Shown here piece after piece: positions 31,134 to 40,666 of a stretch of 64,000 nt of DNA (within the stretch, counting starts at the first letter, position 1; each line of letters begins with the position of its first letter). The stretch lies in NCBI RefSeq assembly GCF_000259195.1, contig NZ_JH650758.1, forward strand, positions 135,740 to 199,739. Direction: 5' to 3'. The notes below the pieces were generated by a model. It saw nothing but the letters and a program-made list of their open reading frames with translations. It did no database searches and was not told the origin of the DNA. The DNA comes from Pseudomonas donghuensis. GTDB lineage: Bacteria > Pseudomonadota > Gammaproteobacteria > Pseudomonadales > Pseudomonadaceae. The position numbers and the translations under genes are program-made.

Positions 31134-34100
31134 CTATTTTCCTCCGCATTTCGATGGTTTCTTGAATATATTCGGAAAGGTACTTTTGTTCTGCCGTATC
31201 GTTTCCCGTAGACCCGCCTGGATTTCCTTGGTGTAAAGCCCCTGCTGCTTGTAGATCTTGCGGGCGTCCCAGATATCTCGAGCGAGCGCATCCCTGGGTT
31301 TCTCATTGAGGAAAGGTCGCCTTGAATAGGAGCGGGTCATCGGGTGACGGCCTTTGTTCTCAGGATAAATATGCTCCATCTGCATGGCGATGGATTTGTT
31401 GCGGCTGATACCGAATTTTTGCTTCATGTATTCGGCTGACGGCATGTGGTGACCGGTCAGGTTATCCCCTGGCGTGCCGGGCAGCTTGCCATAGGCGCCG
31501 ACGCCGCCCTCACCGGGCAGCAATGCGTTGAGCCCGAGCGGGTCGATCCAGCCCACAGGGTTAGCGGCATATTGGTACAGGTTCAAGCCGCCGGCCAGGC
31601 CGATCGGATCCGGTTGGGTAAAGCGTCCGACATCCGGGTCATAGAAGCGGAACAGGTTGTAGTGCAACCCGGTCTCGCGATCCAGGTACTGACCCTGGAA
31701 CCTGAGGTTCTGCTCCTCGATGAAATGCGCCTCGCGCACTTCCTGCAGGGTATTGCCCCAGACCTGATACCGCGCCTGCCACAAGGCTTCGCCAGTGTCT
31801 TCGGTCAGCTGCTCGGGTAGGCCATTGAGGTCGTTGTGGTAATAGCGTACCTGTTGCTGCGGGCCAGTGCCGTCGACCCTGGCCAGCGGTTCATAGCTGT
31901 TCTGCACGTACAGATAGAGGCTGGTCTGGCTGTGCCGGTGTTCCTGCAGCAGGCGCAGGCCGTCCCAGGTAAACCTGGTCTGATCAAGCAAGTTGCCGTG
32001 CTCGTCATACTCGCTTTTTTCAGTGCGCCGACCCAACGGGTCGTAGCGCATGTTCAGTACCCGCTCGCGACCTCCGTGCTGACTGCGCACCTGCACCAGG
32101 CGGTGCTCGGCGTCGTAGCTGAAGTGCTGCACACCGCGCCGGCTGCTGCGTTTTTCAATCAGGCGGCCGAAGGCATCGTAGCGGTAACGTTTGTCCTGAT
32201 AGGTCAGCAGCCGGTTGTGGCGTACCAGCCCCGCGCCGGCCTGTGGCCCATCGAGCAGGTTGGCGGCGGCGTCGTAGGTAAAGGCTTCGCTCTGGCCCTG
32301 GCCGGCGTCCTGGCTGGCCATGATCCGCCCGCTGGCGTCGTAGTGCAGCAGTTGCTGGTGCTGGCTGCCGGGTTGCTGGTTGAAGCGGCTGGTCAGGTTG
32401 TCTGCCGGGTCGAAATCGAAGCGTTGCTGCACCGCAGCCGGCAGTTGCGGCGGCTGATGGCTGGGGCGGCGCAGGCGCGAGCGCAAGCGACCACTGCGGT
32501 CGTACTCGCTGCGGGTACTGACACGGCCCTGGGTGCGCAGCACTTCACGGTGCAAACGGTCGCGCTCGAAGTCGCTGATTACCTTGCCATCGAGGTTGAG
32601 CTGATGCAGGTGACCGCTGCCGTAGTACAGGCGGTTGAGCCAGCGGCCATCGGGCAGTTGGCTCTGGACCAGGTTGCCGAGCTCGTCATAGTGATGCTGC
32701 AGCGCACCATTGGCACTGTGTTCCTGTACGAGCTGGCCGGCAGCATCGTAAGCAAAGGCTAGCTGCTCGGTGTTGCCGTCATTGTCGGTGAAGCAGACCG
32801 TGGTCAGTTGGTCCAGCGGGTCATAGCTGAAGTCGGTGCGGCCATCGTCGGTCTGTTTGGCAAGCAACCGGCCGGCAGCATCGCGGGTGTATTGGTGAAC
32901 GATCGACTTCGGCGTTGTGTCCGGCACCAGGGCCAGACCGCTGCCGTATGGCGCAGGGACAAACTCCAGGCGGCTGACATTATCCAGCGGTCCATACTCA
33001 TAGCGTCTGGCGCTGCCGTCGAGGTCTTGTTGCCGGGTCAGGCGGTCTACCAGGTCCCAGCTAAAGCGATAGCTCTCACCGTTCTCGTTGGTCAGGGCCA
33101 GCAGACGGCCGTAGTTGTCGTAGCTGTACTGCACCTGACGTCCGTGCGGGTCTATGCGTTGCAGGAGCTGGCCACGGCGGTTGTAGCGAAACTGCAGGAC
33201 ATGCCCGGCCGGATCGATGTAGCGGCTGAGCTGGCCGCTGCTGTTCAGTTCATAACGCTCGCTACGGCCATCCGGCAACTGCGTGGCAACGACTCGCCCC
33301 TGGGCGTCATTCTGGTATTCGGTGCGCTCGCCGAGGGCATCGATGACCGCCTGCAAATAGCCGCGCCGGTCATAGCTGAAGCGGGTCGGATAACCCGAGC
33401 AATCGACCTGCTCAATCAGCAGGCCCAGATCGTTCCAGTGCAACTGCTTGTGCTTGCCCGCCGCATCGATGATCTCCACCACCTGGCCACGATCGTCGTA
33501 GCGGTAGCGGGTGGTGCGGCCCAGTGGATCGGTTTCGCTGCTGCAGTTGCCGCGTTGATCGTAACGGTAGCTCCAGCGCTTGCCGGCCTTGTCGGTCTGT
33601 ACCCGGGGCAGCGACCAGTGTTCCAGCCACAGGGTCGACTCGCTGCGGCCCAGTGGGTCGATGCTTTCGCAGAGGTTGCCGGACTCGTCGTACAGATACT
33701 GCCATTGTCCGCCTTGCGGGTCGGTGGCGCCCAGCAGCTGGCGCTCGTCGTTCCACTCGAAGCGCCAGGTCAGACCCACGGCGTCGGTGTATTCGGTGAT
33801 CTGGTACTGCGGGTTCCAATAGCGTGTGCTGACCCGCTGCAAACCATCGGTGATGCGGGTGATGCCCGCCTCGATGTCGTAGTCGAAACGGTACTCGTCG
33901 CCGTCGTCGGTCCAGTGTCGGGCCACGCGCCAGTCGTCTGCAGCACGAGTCCATTCGTAGAAGCAGCGCAGGCCGCTGGGCAACTGGTGCTCGACCATGC
34001 GCCGGCCCTGGTCGTAGGCGAAGCGCCGTTGCAACTGGCCAGCGGCATCGCGGACTTCGGCCAGGTCGCCGTTGCTGTCGTAGGCATAGCTGACCAGCAG

Positions 34101-35558
34101 CTCACTTGAATCATCGCTGTACAGGCGCTCGATATGGCTGACCCGTGCCGGCCATTGCGCGCTGTAAACCAACTGCACCTGAACCACGTCGAAAGTGTCG
34201 CGCAGCCTGAGCAAGCGGCCACTGGCGTCATAGTCGAGGTAAAGGCGGTTGTCGTTGCGGTCGCCCAGTTGCGCCAGGCGCAGGTGCTGCGGGTTGCCCG
34301 GGGTCGGCTGAAACAAACGATAGAGTCCGCTGCTGCTTTCAATCAGCAACTCGTCGTCAAGCGCGCGACGCACGCTCAGGCCTTCGCCAGCGCTGAACAC
34401 CGCATCACCCCGGGGAATGTTGCCCATGTCGACGACCCGCGCCTGCTCGTCGGTGAACAGCAGGCGCTCGCTGCCTTCAGGATGCGTTTCAATGGCAACG
34501 AAGACTTCGTAATCGACGCTCCAGCCAGCACCGAAGAGGCCGTCGCGGCGTTCATCCCGGCTGTTGTAATAGCGCTGCCAGTCCAGTGGGATCAGCGCCG
34601 GCAGGCTGAAGTCAAGCTCCTCTTCGCCACTGAGGATTTTTGCGCCGGTCGGTGCATGTACCGGATTGAGCGAGCCGGCAATAGCATTGGTGATCGCCCC
34701 GCTCACCTGGCTAGTGACCGCGCTGGCAATGCCACCGATCACCATGCAGCCGAACTTGCTGTAGAACTTGCCGCCGCGCCCGCGCAGCAGCATCAACGCG
34801 GTAATCGCCAGGCCGATGCCCGGGGTATTGCCGCTGCGAATCTCGCGGACCACGATCGAGCCGCCGCCGATGCGTACGTTATCGGAGATCAGCCCGGCGT
34901 CGACGATCACCGCCTCGCAGGTGCTGCGATCGCCGCTGCGGCAGGCCGGATGGCCGTTGATGGTGACCTTGCTCGAACCTTCGGCCAGGTACTGCGGCGG
35001 CATCGGCGGGTGCTTGCTGCAGAGGATCTTGTCGTCGTCGGCAGGCTCGGTGTTCGGCGCCGGGCTGGCGACCGTGGGCCGCCACATCTGCGAGAAAAAG
35101 CCCTTGGCCATGTCGAGGAAGCTTTCTTCCTCCTCCTCGGCCGGCGGCTGAGCGGCATCACTGCCAGCGGGCGCCGCAGCGGCAACGATGACACCGGCGG
35201 CGCGGGCGGCCGGCTTGCCGTTGGTGTGGGTGTTCTTCGAACCGGTGAGGATGTTGGCTTGCACCGAGGGCGGGAACAGGAAGTTGCCGATGCCCTCGCA
35301 TAAACTGCTTAAACCCTTGTCGGCGCCGGTCTTGCTCATGGCCACGCCGACCACGATGCCCACCACCGCGCCGAGCACGAAGCAGCCCAGGCCGCCGGTA
35401 GCCACGGTAAGGCCCAGCGCCGCGGTCACCGCCGCGGTGGCCAGCATGCCGATGGCGACGTTGGCGGCGACTTCCAGCACGCCGCTGACGATGTCGGCCA
35501 TCATCGAGGTGTGCATCAGGGCGTCGCCCTGGCGGGCGGCCCACAAGGCGTCAGACAT
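31134..35558 (-). CDS. Rhs T6SS effector: prePAAR-TM-PAAR-Rhs-toxin
   Basis: Polymorphic toxin of 1474 residues, likely carried on the VgrG spike. N-terminus: prePAAR motif AARQGDALMH (residues 7-16, fits AARxxDxxxH), two hydrophobic segments (about 20-45 and 50-75), PAAR domain (about 80-250), a third hydrophobic stretch (about 250-295) and a DUF6531-type segment ('LDWQRYYNSRDERRDGLFG'). Then about 25 YD repeats form the Rhs cage. The core ends with DPIG-X18-DPLG, matching the autoproteolysis signature, so the last 130 residues (1345-1474) should be released as toxin. That tail has 'TGHHMPS' (His1370-His1371), 'MEH' and 'GRHPMTRSY' but no nuclease motif I can name. Flanked by its Eag chaperone upstream and immunity gene downstream. 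Confidence 0.92.
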   Translation of the reverse strand: MSDALWAARQGDALMHTSMMADIVSGVLEVAANVAIGMLATAAVTAALGLTVATGGLGCFVLGAVVGIVVGVAMSKTGADKGLSSLCEGIGNFLFPPSVQANILTGSKNTHTNGKPAARAAGVIVAAAAPAGSDAAQPPAEEEEESFLDMAKGFFSQMWRPTVASPAPNTEPADDDKILCSKHPPMPPQYLAEGSSKVTINGHPACRSGDRSTCEAVIVDAGLISDNVRIGGGSIVVREIRSGNTPGIGLAITALMLLRGRGGKFYSKFGCMVIGGIASAVTSQVSGAITNAIAGSLNPVHAPTGAKILSGEEELDFSLPALIPLDWQRYYNSRDERRDGLFGAGWSVDYEVFVAIETHPEGSERLLFTDEQARVVDMGNIPRGDAVFSAGEGLSVRRALDDELLIESSSGLYRLFQPTPGNPQHLRLAQLGDRNDNRLYLDYDASGRLLRLRDTFDVVQVQLVYSAQWPARVSHIERLYSDDSSELLVSYAYDSNGDLAEVRDAAGQLQRRFAYDQGRRMVEHQLPSGLRCFYEWTRAADDWRVARHWTDDGDEYRFDYDIEAGITRITDGLQRVSTRYWNPQYQITEYTDAVGLTWRFEWNDERQLLGATDPQGGQWQYLYDESGNLCESIDPLGRSESTLWLEHWSLPRVQTDKAGKRWSYRYDQRGNCSSETDPLGRTTRYRYDDRGQVVEIIDAAGKHKQLHWNDLGLLIEQVDCSGYPTRFSYDRRGYLQAVIDALGERTEYQNDAQGRVVATQLPDGRSERYELNSSGQLSRYIDPAGHVLQFRYNRRGQLLQRIDPHGRQVQYSYDNYGRLLALTNENGESYRFSWDLVDRLTRQQDLDGSARRYEYGPLDNVSRLEFVPAPYGSGLALVPDTTPKSIVHQYTRDAAGRLLAKQTDDGRTDFSYDPLDQLTTVCFTDNDGNTEQLAFAYDAAGQLVQEHSANGALQHHYDELGNLVQSQLPDGRWLNRLYYGSGHLHQLNLDGKVISDFERDRLHREVLRTQGRVSTRSEYDRSGRLRSRLRRPSHQPPQLPAAVQQRFDFDPADNLTSRFNQQPGSQHQQLLHYDASGRIMASQDAGQGQSEAFTYDAAANLLDGPQAGAGLVRHNRLLTYQDKRYRYDAFGRLIEKRSSRRGVQHFSYDAEHRLVQVRSQHGGRERVLNMRYDPLGRRTEKSEYDEHGNLLDQTRFTWDGLRLLQEHRHSQTSLYLYVQNSYEPLARVDGTGPQQQVRYYHNDLNGLPEQLTEDTGEALWQARYQVWGNTLQEVREAHFIEEQNLRFQGQYLDRETGLHYNLFRFYDPDVGRFTQPDPIGLAGGLNLYQYAANPVGWIDPLGLNALLPGEGGVGAYGKLPGTPGDNLTGHHMPSAEYMKQKFGISRNKSIAMQMEHIYPENKGRHPMTRSYSRRPFLNEKPRDALARDIWDARKIYKQQGLYTKEIQAGLRETIRQNKSTFPNIFKKPSKCGGK

Positions 35559-35570
35559 GCAGGGTGCTCA

Positions 35571-36005
35571 TCAGCTCAGGGCGTCGAAGTTCAGTGATTG
35601 CTTGATCGCCGTCCAGTGCGAAGCCTCGGCATCACCCAGCGGCTGGGCCTTGACGTAGCTCAGGGCGAACATCTTGCGGGTGCCCGGCAACACCAGGGCC
35701 AGTTGGTACTGGAACACCTTCTCGCTGCCCTTGCTGAACTGGCTGCGCAGTTCGATGCCGTCCACCGATTGGTCGGCGCCCAGGCGTACAGCCTGGCCCG
35801 GTTGGAAACGTAGATCCTTGACCTGCTGCTGCAGGCGTTCGAGCTGGCCGTCGAAGTTGCTTTGCAGGGTTTCACCGTCGGCCAACAGGCTGCGGCTGAC
35901 AATCAGCGAGGTCCCCAGGTTGGCAAAGCGCAGGATGTTGATGCTGGTGTCCTGCACCTCTTCATCGGGCAGGGCGAACTGGAATTCATTCAGGCGATAG
36001 GTCAT
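35571..36005 (-). CDS. Eag-type T6SS effector chaperone (DUF1795)
   Basis: A 144-residue cytosolic protein of the DcrB/DUF1795 (EagT6/EagR) family. Family features include the opening 'YRLNEFQFALPDEEVQDTSIN', the central 'SLIVSRSLLADGETL' and the end 'EASHWTAIKQSLNF'. Eag chaperones bind the prePAAR and transmembrane segments of effectors and keep them soluble until loading on VgrG. It lies between vgrG and the prePAAR-containing rhs gene, so the Rhs protein is its client. I chose ATG at 36005; a TTG three codons upstream is in frame. Confidence 0.88.
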   Translation of the reverse strand: MTYRLNEFQFALPDEEVQDTSINILRFANLGTSLIVSRSLLADGETLQSNFDGQLERLQQQVKDLRFQPGQAVRLGADQSVDGIELRSQFSKGSEKVFQYQLALVLPGTRKMFALSYVKAQPLGDAEASHWTAIKQSLNFDALS

Positions 36006-36020
36006 GACGCGCAAATCTCG

Positions 36021-37964
36021 TTATTGGCTGGCTTTGGGCTTGGGGAAGATCGCTTCCACGGCGCCATCGATGGTGCCTTTTACACCTTGCCCATCCGGGG
36101 TGGCGCCGGGGCCGCCGCCGATGTTCAGGTCCAGGGTGCCGCCAGTGTTGAACTGGGCATTACCTTCGGCATTGAAGTTGAACTGCACGCCGGTGAGGTT
36201 GATCTGGCCGCTGGCATTGAGCTCGAGGATGCTCTTGCCGCACACCAGGCGCAGGTTCTCGCCGACCTCGATCAGGTAGCTGCGGCTGATGCTGTCGGTC
36301 TTGGTCGAGCCCACCAGCAGGATGTCGTCGCGCTTGACCGCGCGAATTCGGTCTTCGCCGATGGTCGCCACTTCGCTGAAGTCCACCACCTTGTTGCGGT
36401 TGTGGCCCACCCAGTGGCTCTCGTCATTCTCGACTTCGATGTCCTGGTTGCGCTCGGCATGGATGTACAGCTGCTCGGCGCCCTTCTTGTCCTCCATGCG
36501 GATTTCGTTGAAGTTGGCTGGCGTGCCGCCTTTGCTCGAACGGCTTTTCATCCCGCTCTGAGTGGCATTGGCCGGCAGGTCGTAGGGCACGGTCTGCTCG
36601 GCGTTGTACACCCGGCCGGTGATGATCGGCCGGTCCGGATCACCTTCAAGAAAGCTGACGATCACTTCCTGGCCGATCCGCGGGATCTGCATCGAGCCCC
36701 AGTTCTTGCCGGCCCAGGCCTGGGATACGCGGATCCAGCACGAGCTGTTTTCGTTGGACTGGTCATGGCGATCCCAGTAGAAATGCACCTTGACCCGGCC
36801 ATACTGGTCGGTCCAGATCTCTTCACCGGCCGGGCCGACCACGATGGCGGTCTGCGGGCCTCTGACCTGCGGGCGCAGGGTGCTGGCCAGGGGGCGGAAG
36901 CTCTGCTGCGCATCAATGCAACTGAGGTTGCTTTCGAACTGCGCGTTGCCACCACCGCCACCGGTTTCCAGGCGTTCCTGGACGACGTAGTAGCGGGCAC
37001 CGACGATCAGGTACTCGCGGTTCTGGTCCTGACGGCTGAAGCCGCTCATGCTGAACAGGTTGCCCGCCGCCAGGCCCCGGGCATTGCCACGCAGCTCGAT
37101 GCGTTCATGCAGGCTTTGCAGCGCCTCGATACGGGTGCGGGCGTAATGCTCGCCGTCTTCGCTCTGTACATAGGTGCCGGGGTAGTCGTATAGCGGGTAA
37201 TCGCCAGCGGTGTGCGGGCGTGGCATTTCCGAGCGCACGTCGATGCGCGCACTGGGGCGCTGGAAGTCGTAGTCGTTGAGCTCCAGCGAGCCAGACTGCA
37301 CCTCCTGGGCCAGGTGCCAGTCATTGAGGTGGTCGCGCTCGCGATGCTGGCCATCGGGCGGAAAGTACGGCACCGACTCGTAGCCCGGTACCACCTGATG
37401 GGCGCCATAGGCATCGGCCAGGACCAGTACGTGACGGTCTTTTTCGTGGCGGAAGTAGTAGTAGATGCCTTCCTGTTCCATCAGGCGGCTGACGAAATCG
37501 AAGCTGGTCTCGCGGTACTGCACGCAGTATTCCCACTCGCGATAGGGCCGGCTGAGGCTGTCTTCGAAATCGGAAAAACCCAGGTCGCGAAACACCTGCT
37601 TGATGATCTGCGGGATGCTCTGGTTCTGGAAAATGCGGCAATCGGAGGTCTTGCTCAGCAGCCACAGCCACGGCCGCAGGGTCACCCGGTAACTGGCGAA
37701 CTGGCCGCGGTCGATGCTCTGGCTGCAGCGCGCGACGATGCCATGAAAATACCGCGAGCGGCCCAGCTCCAGCTGCAGGCTCAAGCTCATCGGCTTGCCC
37801 AGCAGTTGGTTGAGGTCGATGGCCGAATTGTCCGAGGTCAGCTGCAACTCGTAGTCGAACAGTCGCCCCAGCTCTTCGCCGCCGCCCATTTCCGCCAGGA
37901 TCAGCGCATCAGGGCCCAGGGGGCTGTTGATTTGCGCCAGTCGGGTGAATTGCTTGAATAGCAT
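36021..37964 (-). CDS. vgrG: T6SS spike protein VgrG
   Basis: VgrG of 647 residues: gp27-like base (about 1-370, with 'RPYREWEYCVQYRETSFDFV' and 'EQEGIYYYF'), then the gp5-like OB-fold and beta-helix needle ('GPAGEEIWTDQYGRVKVHFYW', 'WIRVSQAWAGKNWGSMQIPR', 'IGQEVIVSFLEGDPDRPIITG') and the repetitive needle end. The last 30 residues are an unstructured Gly/Pro/Lys-rich tail with no effector domain. It forms the tip of the tube and carries the PAAR-Rhs effector encoded two genes downstream. It is separated from clpV by a hairpin at the clpV stop, suggesting independent expression levels. Confidence 0.95.
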   Translation of the reverse strand: MLFKQFTRLAQINSPLGPDALILAEMGGGEELGRLFDYELQLTSDNSAIDLNQLLGKPMSLSLQLELGRSRYFHGIVARCSQSIDRGQFASYRVTLRPWLWLLSKTSDCRIFQNQSIPQIIKQVFRDLGFSDFEDSLSRPYREWEYCVQYRETSFDFVSRLMEQEGIYYYFRHEKDRHVLVLADAYGAHQVVPGYESVPYFPPDGQHRERDHLNDWHLAQEVQSGSLELNDYDFQRPSARIDVRSEMPRPHTAGDYPLYDYPGTYVQSEDGEHYARTRIEALQSLHERIELRGNARGLAAGNLFSMSGFSRQDQNREYLIVGARYYVVQERLETGGGGGNAQFESNLSCIDAQQSFRPLASTLRPQVRGPQTAIVVGPAGEEIWTDQYGRVKVHFYWDRHDQSNENSSCWIRVSQAWAGKNWGSMQIPRIGQEVIVSFLEGDPDRPIITGRVYNAEQTVPYDLPANATQSGMKSRSSKGGTPANFNEIRMEDKKGAEQLYIHAERNQDIEVENDESHWVGHNRNKVVDFSEVATIGEDRIRAVKRDDILLVGSTKTDSISRSYLIEVGENLRLVCGKSILELNASGQINLTGVQFNFNAEGNAQFNTGGTLDLNIGGGPGATPDGQGVKGTIDGAVEAIFPKPKASQ

Positions 37965-37979
37965 CGTTTATCTCGTGAA

Positions 37980-37998
37980 ACGCGCCATCACGGCGCGT
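37980..37998. terminator. Stem-loop at the clpV stop codon
   Basis: ACGCGCC (37980-37986), ATCAC loop, GGCGCGT (37992-37998). The loop overlaps the clpV stop codon; on the leftward strand it is followed by only three T, so it may be a weak terminator or an RNA-processing structure between clpV and vgrG. Confidence 0.45.
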
Positions 37999-40666
37999 CG
38001 CTGAAGTGGTAGTGCAGGTCGTTGTCGCGGCGGCTGATGCGTACCCCGGCCAGGGCCTTGCCTTCGAGCATGCGGGTGAGGAACTCGCGGCTCATGTCCG
38101 GCAACAGGCTGTTGGTCAGGATCGCGTCGATCATCCGTCCGCCGCTTTCGGTCTCGCTGCAGCGCGAGACGATCAGCTCGACCACCTCGTCGTCGTAGTC
38201 GAAGGCGACCTTGTGGGTGCCTTGCACACGCTTGCGGATGCGTTCGAGCTGCAGGCGGGTGATGGCCTTGAGCATCTCGTCGCTGAGCGGGTAGTAGGGG
38301 ATGGTCACCAGGCGTCCGAGCAACGCTGGCGGGAAGATCTCCAGCAGCGGTTGGCGCAGGGCCGTCGCAATGGCGTCGGGTTCCGGGATGTTTTGCGGGT
38401 CCTTGCACACCTGGGAAATCAGCTCGGTCCCGGCGTTGGTGGTGAGCAGGATCAGGGTGTTCTTGAAGTCGATCACCCGGCCTTCGCCATCCTCCATCAC
38501 GCCCTTGTCGAAGACCTGGAAGAAGATCTCGTGCACATCCGGGTGGGCTTTTTCCACCTCGTCCAGCAGCACCACGCTGTAGGGCTTGCGCCGTACCGCC
38601 TCGGTCAGCACGCCGCCTTCGCCATAGCCGACATAGCCAGGCGGGGCACCCTTGAGGGTCGAGACGGTATGGGCTTCCTGGAACTCGCTCATGTTGATGG
38701 TGATAACGTTCTGCTCGCCGCCGTACATGGCTTCGGCCAGGGCCAGGGCGGTTTCGGTCTTGCCCACCCCGGAAGTGCCGGCGAGCATGAATACGCCGAT
38801 CGGCTTGTTGGGGTTGTCGAGGCCGGCGCGCGAGGTCTGGATGCGCTTGGCGATCATCTGCAGGGCATGGTCCTGGCCGATGATGCGCTTGGCCAGGTGC
38901 TGGTCGAGCTTGAGCACGGTTTCCAGCTCGTTGCGCGCCATGCGCCCGACCGGGATGCCGGTCCAGTCGGCAACCACCGAGGCCACCGCCTGGTAGTCGA
39001 CGGTCGGCAGGATCAGCGGGGTTTCACCTTGCAGGTCGCTCAGGCGCTGTTGCAGGTCGATGAGTTTTTCGCGCAGCTCATGGCTCTGTTCGCTGCCCGT
39101 GTCGCGGTCGACCACGCCGACGTTTTCGCGCAATTGCGCACGGGTGGCCAGCAGTTCGTCGACCAGGGCTTTTTCTTCGGCCCAGCGGCTTTCCAGCTCG
39201 GCCAGGCGCTCGCGCTCGGCCGCCAGCAAGGTTTCAGACTGTTGCTGGCGGTTGCCGATGGCGATACCGATGGCCAGTTCGCGGGCGATGATCTGCAGCT
39301 CGGTTTCCAGCGCTTCGATGCGTCGGCGGCTGTCATCCACTTCGGCCGGCACGGCGTGCAGGCTGATGGCGACGCGGGCGCAGGCGGTGTCGAGCAGGCT
39401 GACGGATTTGTCCGGCAGCTGGCGCGCCGGGATGTAGCGGTGGGAGAGCTTGACCGAGGCTTCCAGGGCTTCATCGAGGATCTGCACCTGGTGGTGCTGC
39501 TCCATGGTCGAGGCCACGCCGCGCATCATCAGCAGCGCCTTGTCTTCGCTCGGCTCGGCGACCTGCACCACCTGGAAGCGGCGGGTCAGGGCCGGGTCTT
39601 TCTCGATGTGTTTCTTGTACTCGGCCCAGGTGGTGGCGGCCACGGTACGCAGGCTGCCGCGGGCCAGGGCTGGCTTGAGCAGGTTGGCGGCATCGCCGGT
39701 ACCGGCAGCGCCACCGGCACCGACCAGGGTGTGGGCTTCGTCAATGAACAGAATGATCGGTTTCGGCGAGGCCTGAACGTCCTCGATGACCTGGCGCAGG
39801 CGCTGCTCGAACTCGCCTTTCATGCTCGCCCCGGCTTGCAACAGGCCGACATCCAGGCTGCGCAGTTCGACGTCCTTGAGCGATGGCGGGACATCGCCGG
39901 CGACGATACGCAGGGCAAAACCCTCGACCACTGCGGTTTTGCCCACACCGGCTTCACCGGTGAGGATCGGGTTGTTTTGCCGGCGACGCATGAGAATATC
40001 CACCAACTGGCGGATCTCTTCATCACGGCCGACGATCGGGTCGAGCTTGCCGCTGCGTGCCTGCTCGGTGAGGTCGACGGTAAAGCGCTTGAGCGCTTCC
40101 TGTTTGCCCAGGGCGCTGGGCGCCATGGCACCGCTGGCTTCGCCCGGCACGGCGCCAGCATTGAAACCGTCGCTGGCGCTCAGGGCGTTTTCCGGCGAGT
40201 CGCCGACATACTCGTCAAAGCGCTCGCTGAGGGCTTCGACCTTGATCTTGGCAAACTCCGACGACAGGCCGAGCAAGGCATTGCGCAGGCTCGGCGTCTT
40301 GAGGATGCCGAGCACCAGGTAGCCGGTGCGCACCTGGCTTTCGCCGAACATCAGGCTGCCATACACCCAGCCACGCTCGACGGCTTCTTCGACGTGGGAG
40401 GACAGGTCGGTGATCGAGGTCGAGCCGCGGGGCAGGCGGTCCAGGGCATCGGTCAGCTCGCGGGCCAGGCGCGCAGGCTCAAGGTTGAACTGGCGGATGA
40501 TGCGGTGCAGGTCCGAGTCCTGCAGTTGCAGCAATTGGTGAAACCAGTGGGCCAGTTCCACATAGGGATTGCCCCGCAACTTGCAGAACACCGTGGCGGC
40601 CTCGATGGCCTTGTAAGCGACGCTGTTGAGTTTGCCGAACAGCGCGGCGCGGCTGATTTCACCCAT
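37988..40666 (-). CDS. clpV: T6SS sheath-disassembly ATPase ClpV (TssH)
   Basis: AAA+ Clp/Hsp100 unfoldase of 892 residues that recognises contracted TssB-TssC sheaths and recycles their subunits in the cytosol. N-terminal repeat domain at about 1-160, first nucleotide-binding domain with Walker A GEAGVGKT (237-244), a coiled-coil middle domain around 430-540, and second nucleotide-binding domain with Walker [10 protein letters not shown] near 625 and Walker B '[14 protein letters not shown]'. Its start overlaps the tssG stop by 8 bases. Length and the N-terminal '[18 protein letters not shown]' fit ClpV1 rather than general ClpB. Confidence 0.96.
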   Translation of the reverse strand: MGEISRAALFGKLNSVAYKAIEAATVFCKLRGNPYVELAHWFHQLLQLQDSDLHRIIRQFNLEPARLARELTDALDRLPRGSTSITDLSSHVEEAVERGWVYGSLMFGESQVRTGYLVLGILKTPSLRNALLGLSSEFAKIKVEALSERFDEYVGDSPENALSASDGFNAGAVPGEASGAMAPSALGKQEALKRFTVDLTEQARSGKLDPIVGRDEEIRQLVDILMRRRQNNPILTGEAGVGKTAVVEGFALRIVAGDVPPSLKDVELRSLDVGLLQAGASMKGEFEQRLRQVIEDVQASPKPIILFIDEAHTLVGAGGAAGTGDAANLLKPALARGSLRTVAATTWAEYKKHIEKDPALTRRFQVVQVAEPSEDKALLMMRGVASTMEQHHQVQILDEALEASVKLSHRYIPARQLPDKSVSLLDTACARVAISLHAVPAEVDDSRRRIEALETELQIIARELAIGIAIGNRQQQSETLLAAERERLAELESRWAEEKALVDELLATRAQLRENVGVVDRDTGSEQSHELREKLIDLQQRLSDLQGETPLILPTVDYQAVASVVADWTGIPVGRMARNELETVLKLDQHLAKRIIGQDHALQMIAKRIQTSRAGLDNPNKPIGVFMLAGTSGVGKTETALALAEAMYGGEQNVITINMSEFQEAHTVSTLKGAPPGYVGYGEGGVLTEAVRRKPYSVVLLDEVEKAHPDVHEIFFQVFDKGVMEDGEGRVIDFKNTLILLTTNAGTELISQVCKDPQNIPEPDAIATALRQPLLEIFPPALLGRLVTIPYYPLSDEMLKAITRLQLERIRKRVQGTHKVAFDYDDEVVELIVSRCSETESGGRMIDAILTNSLLPDMSREFLTRMLEGKALAGVRISRRDNDLHYHFSDAP

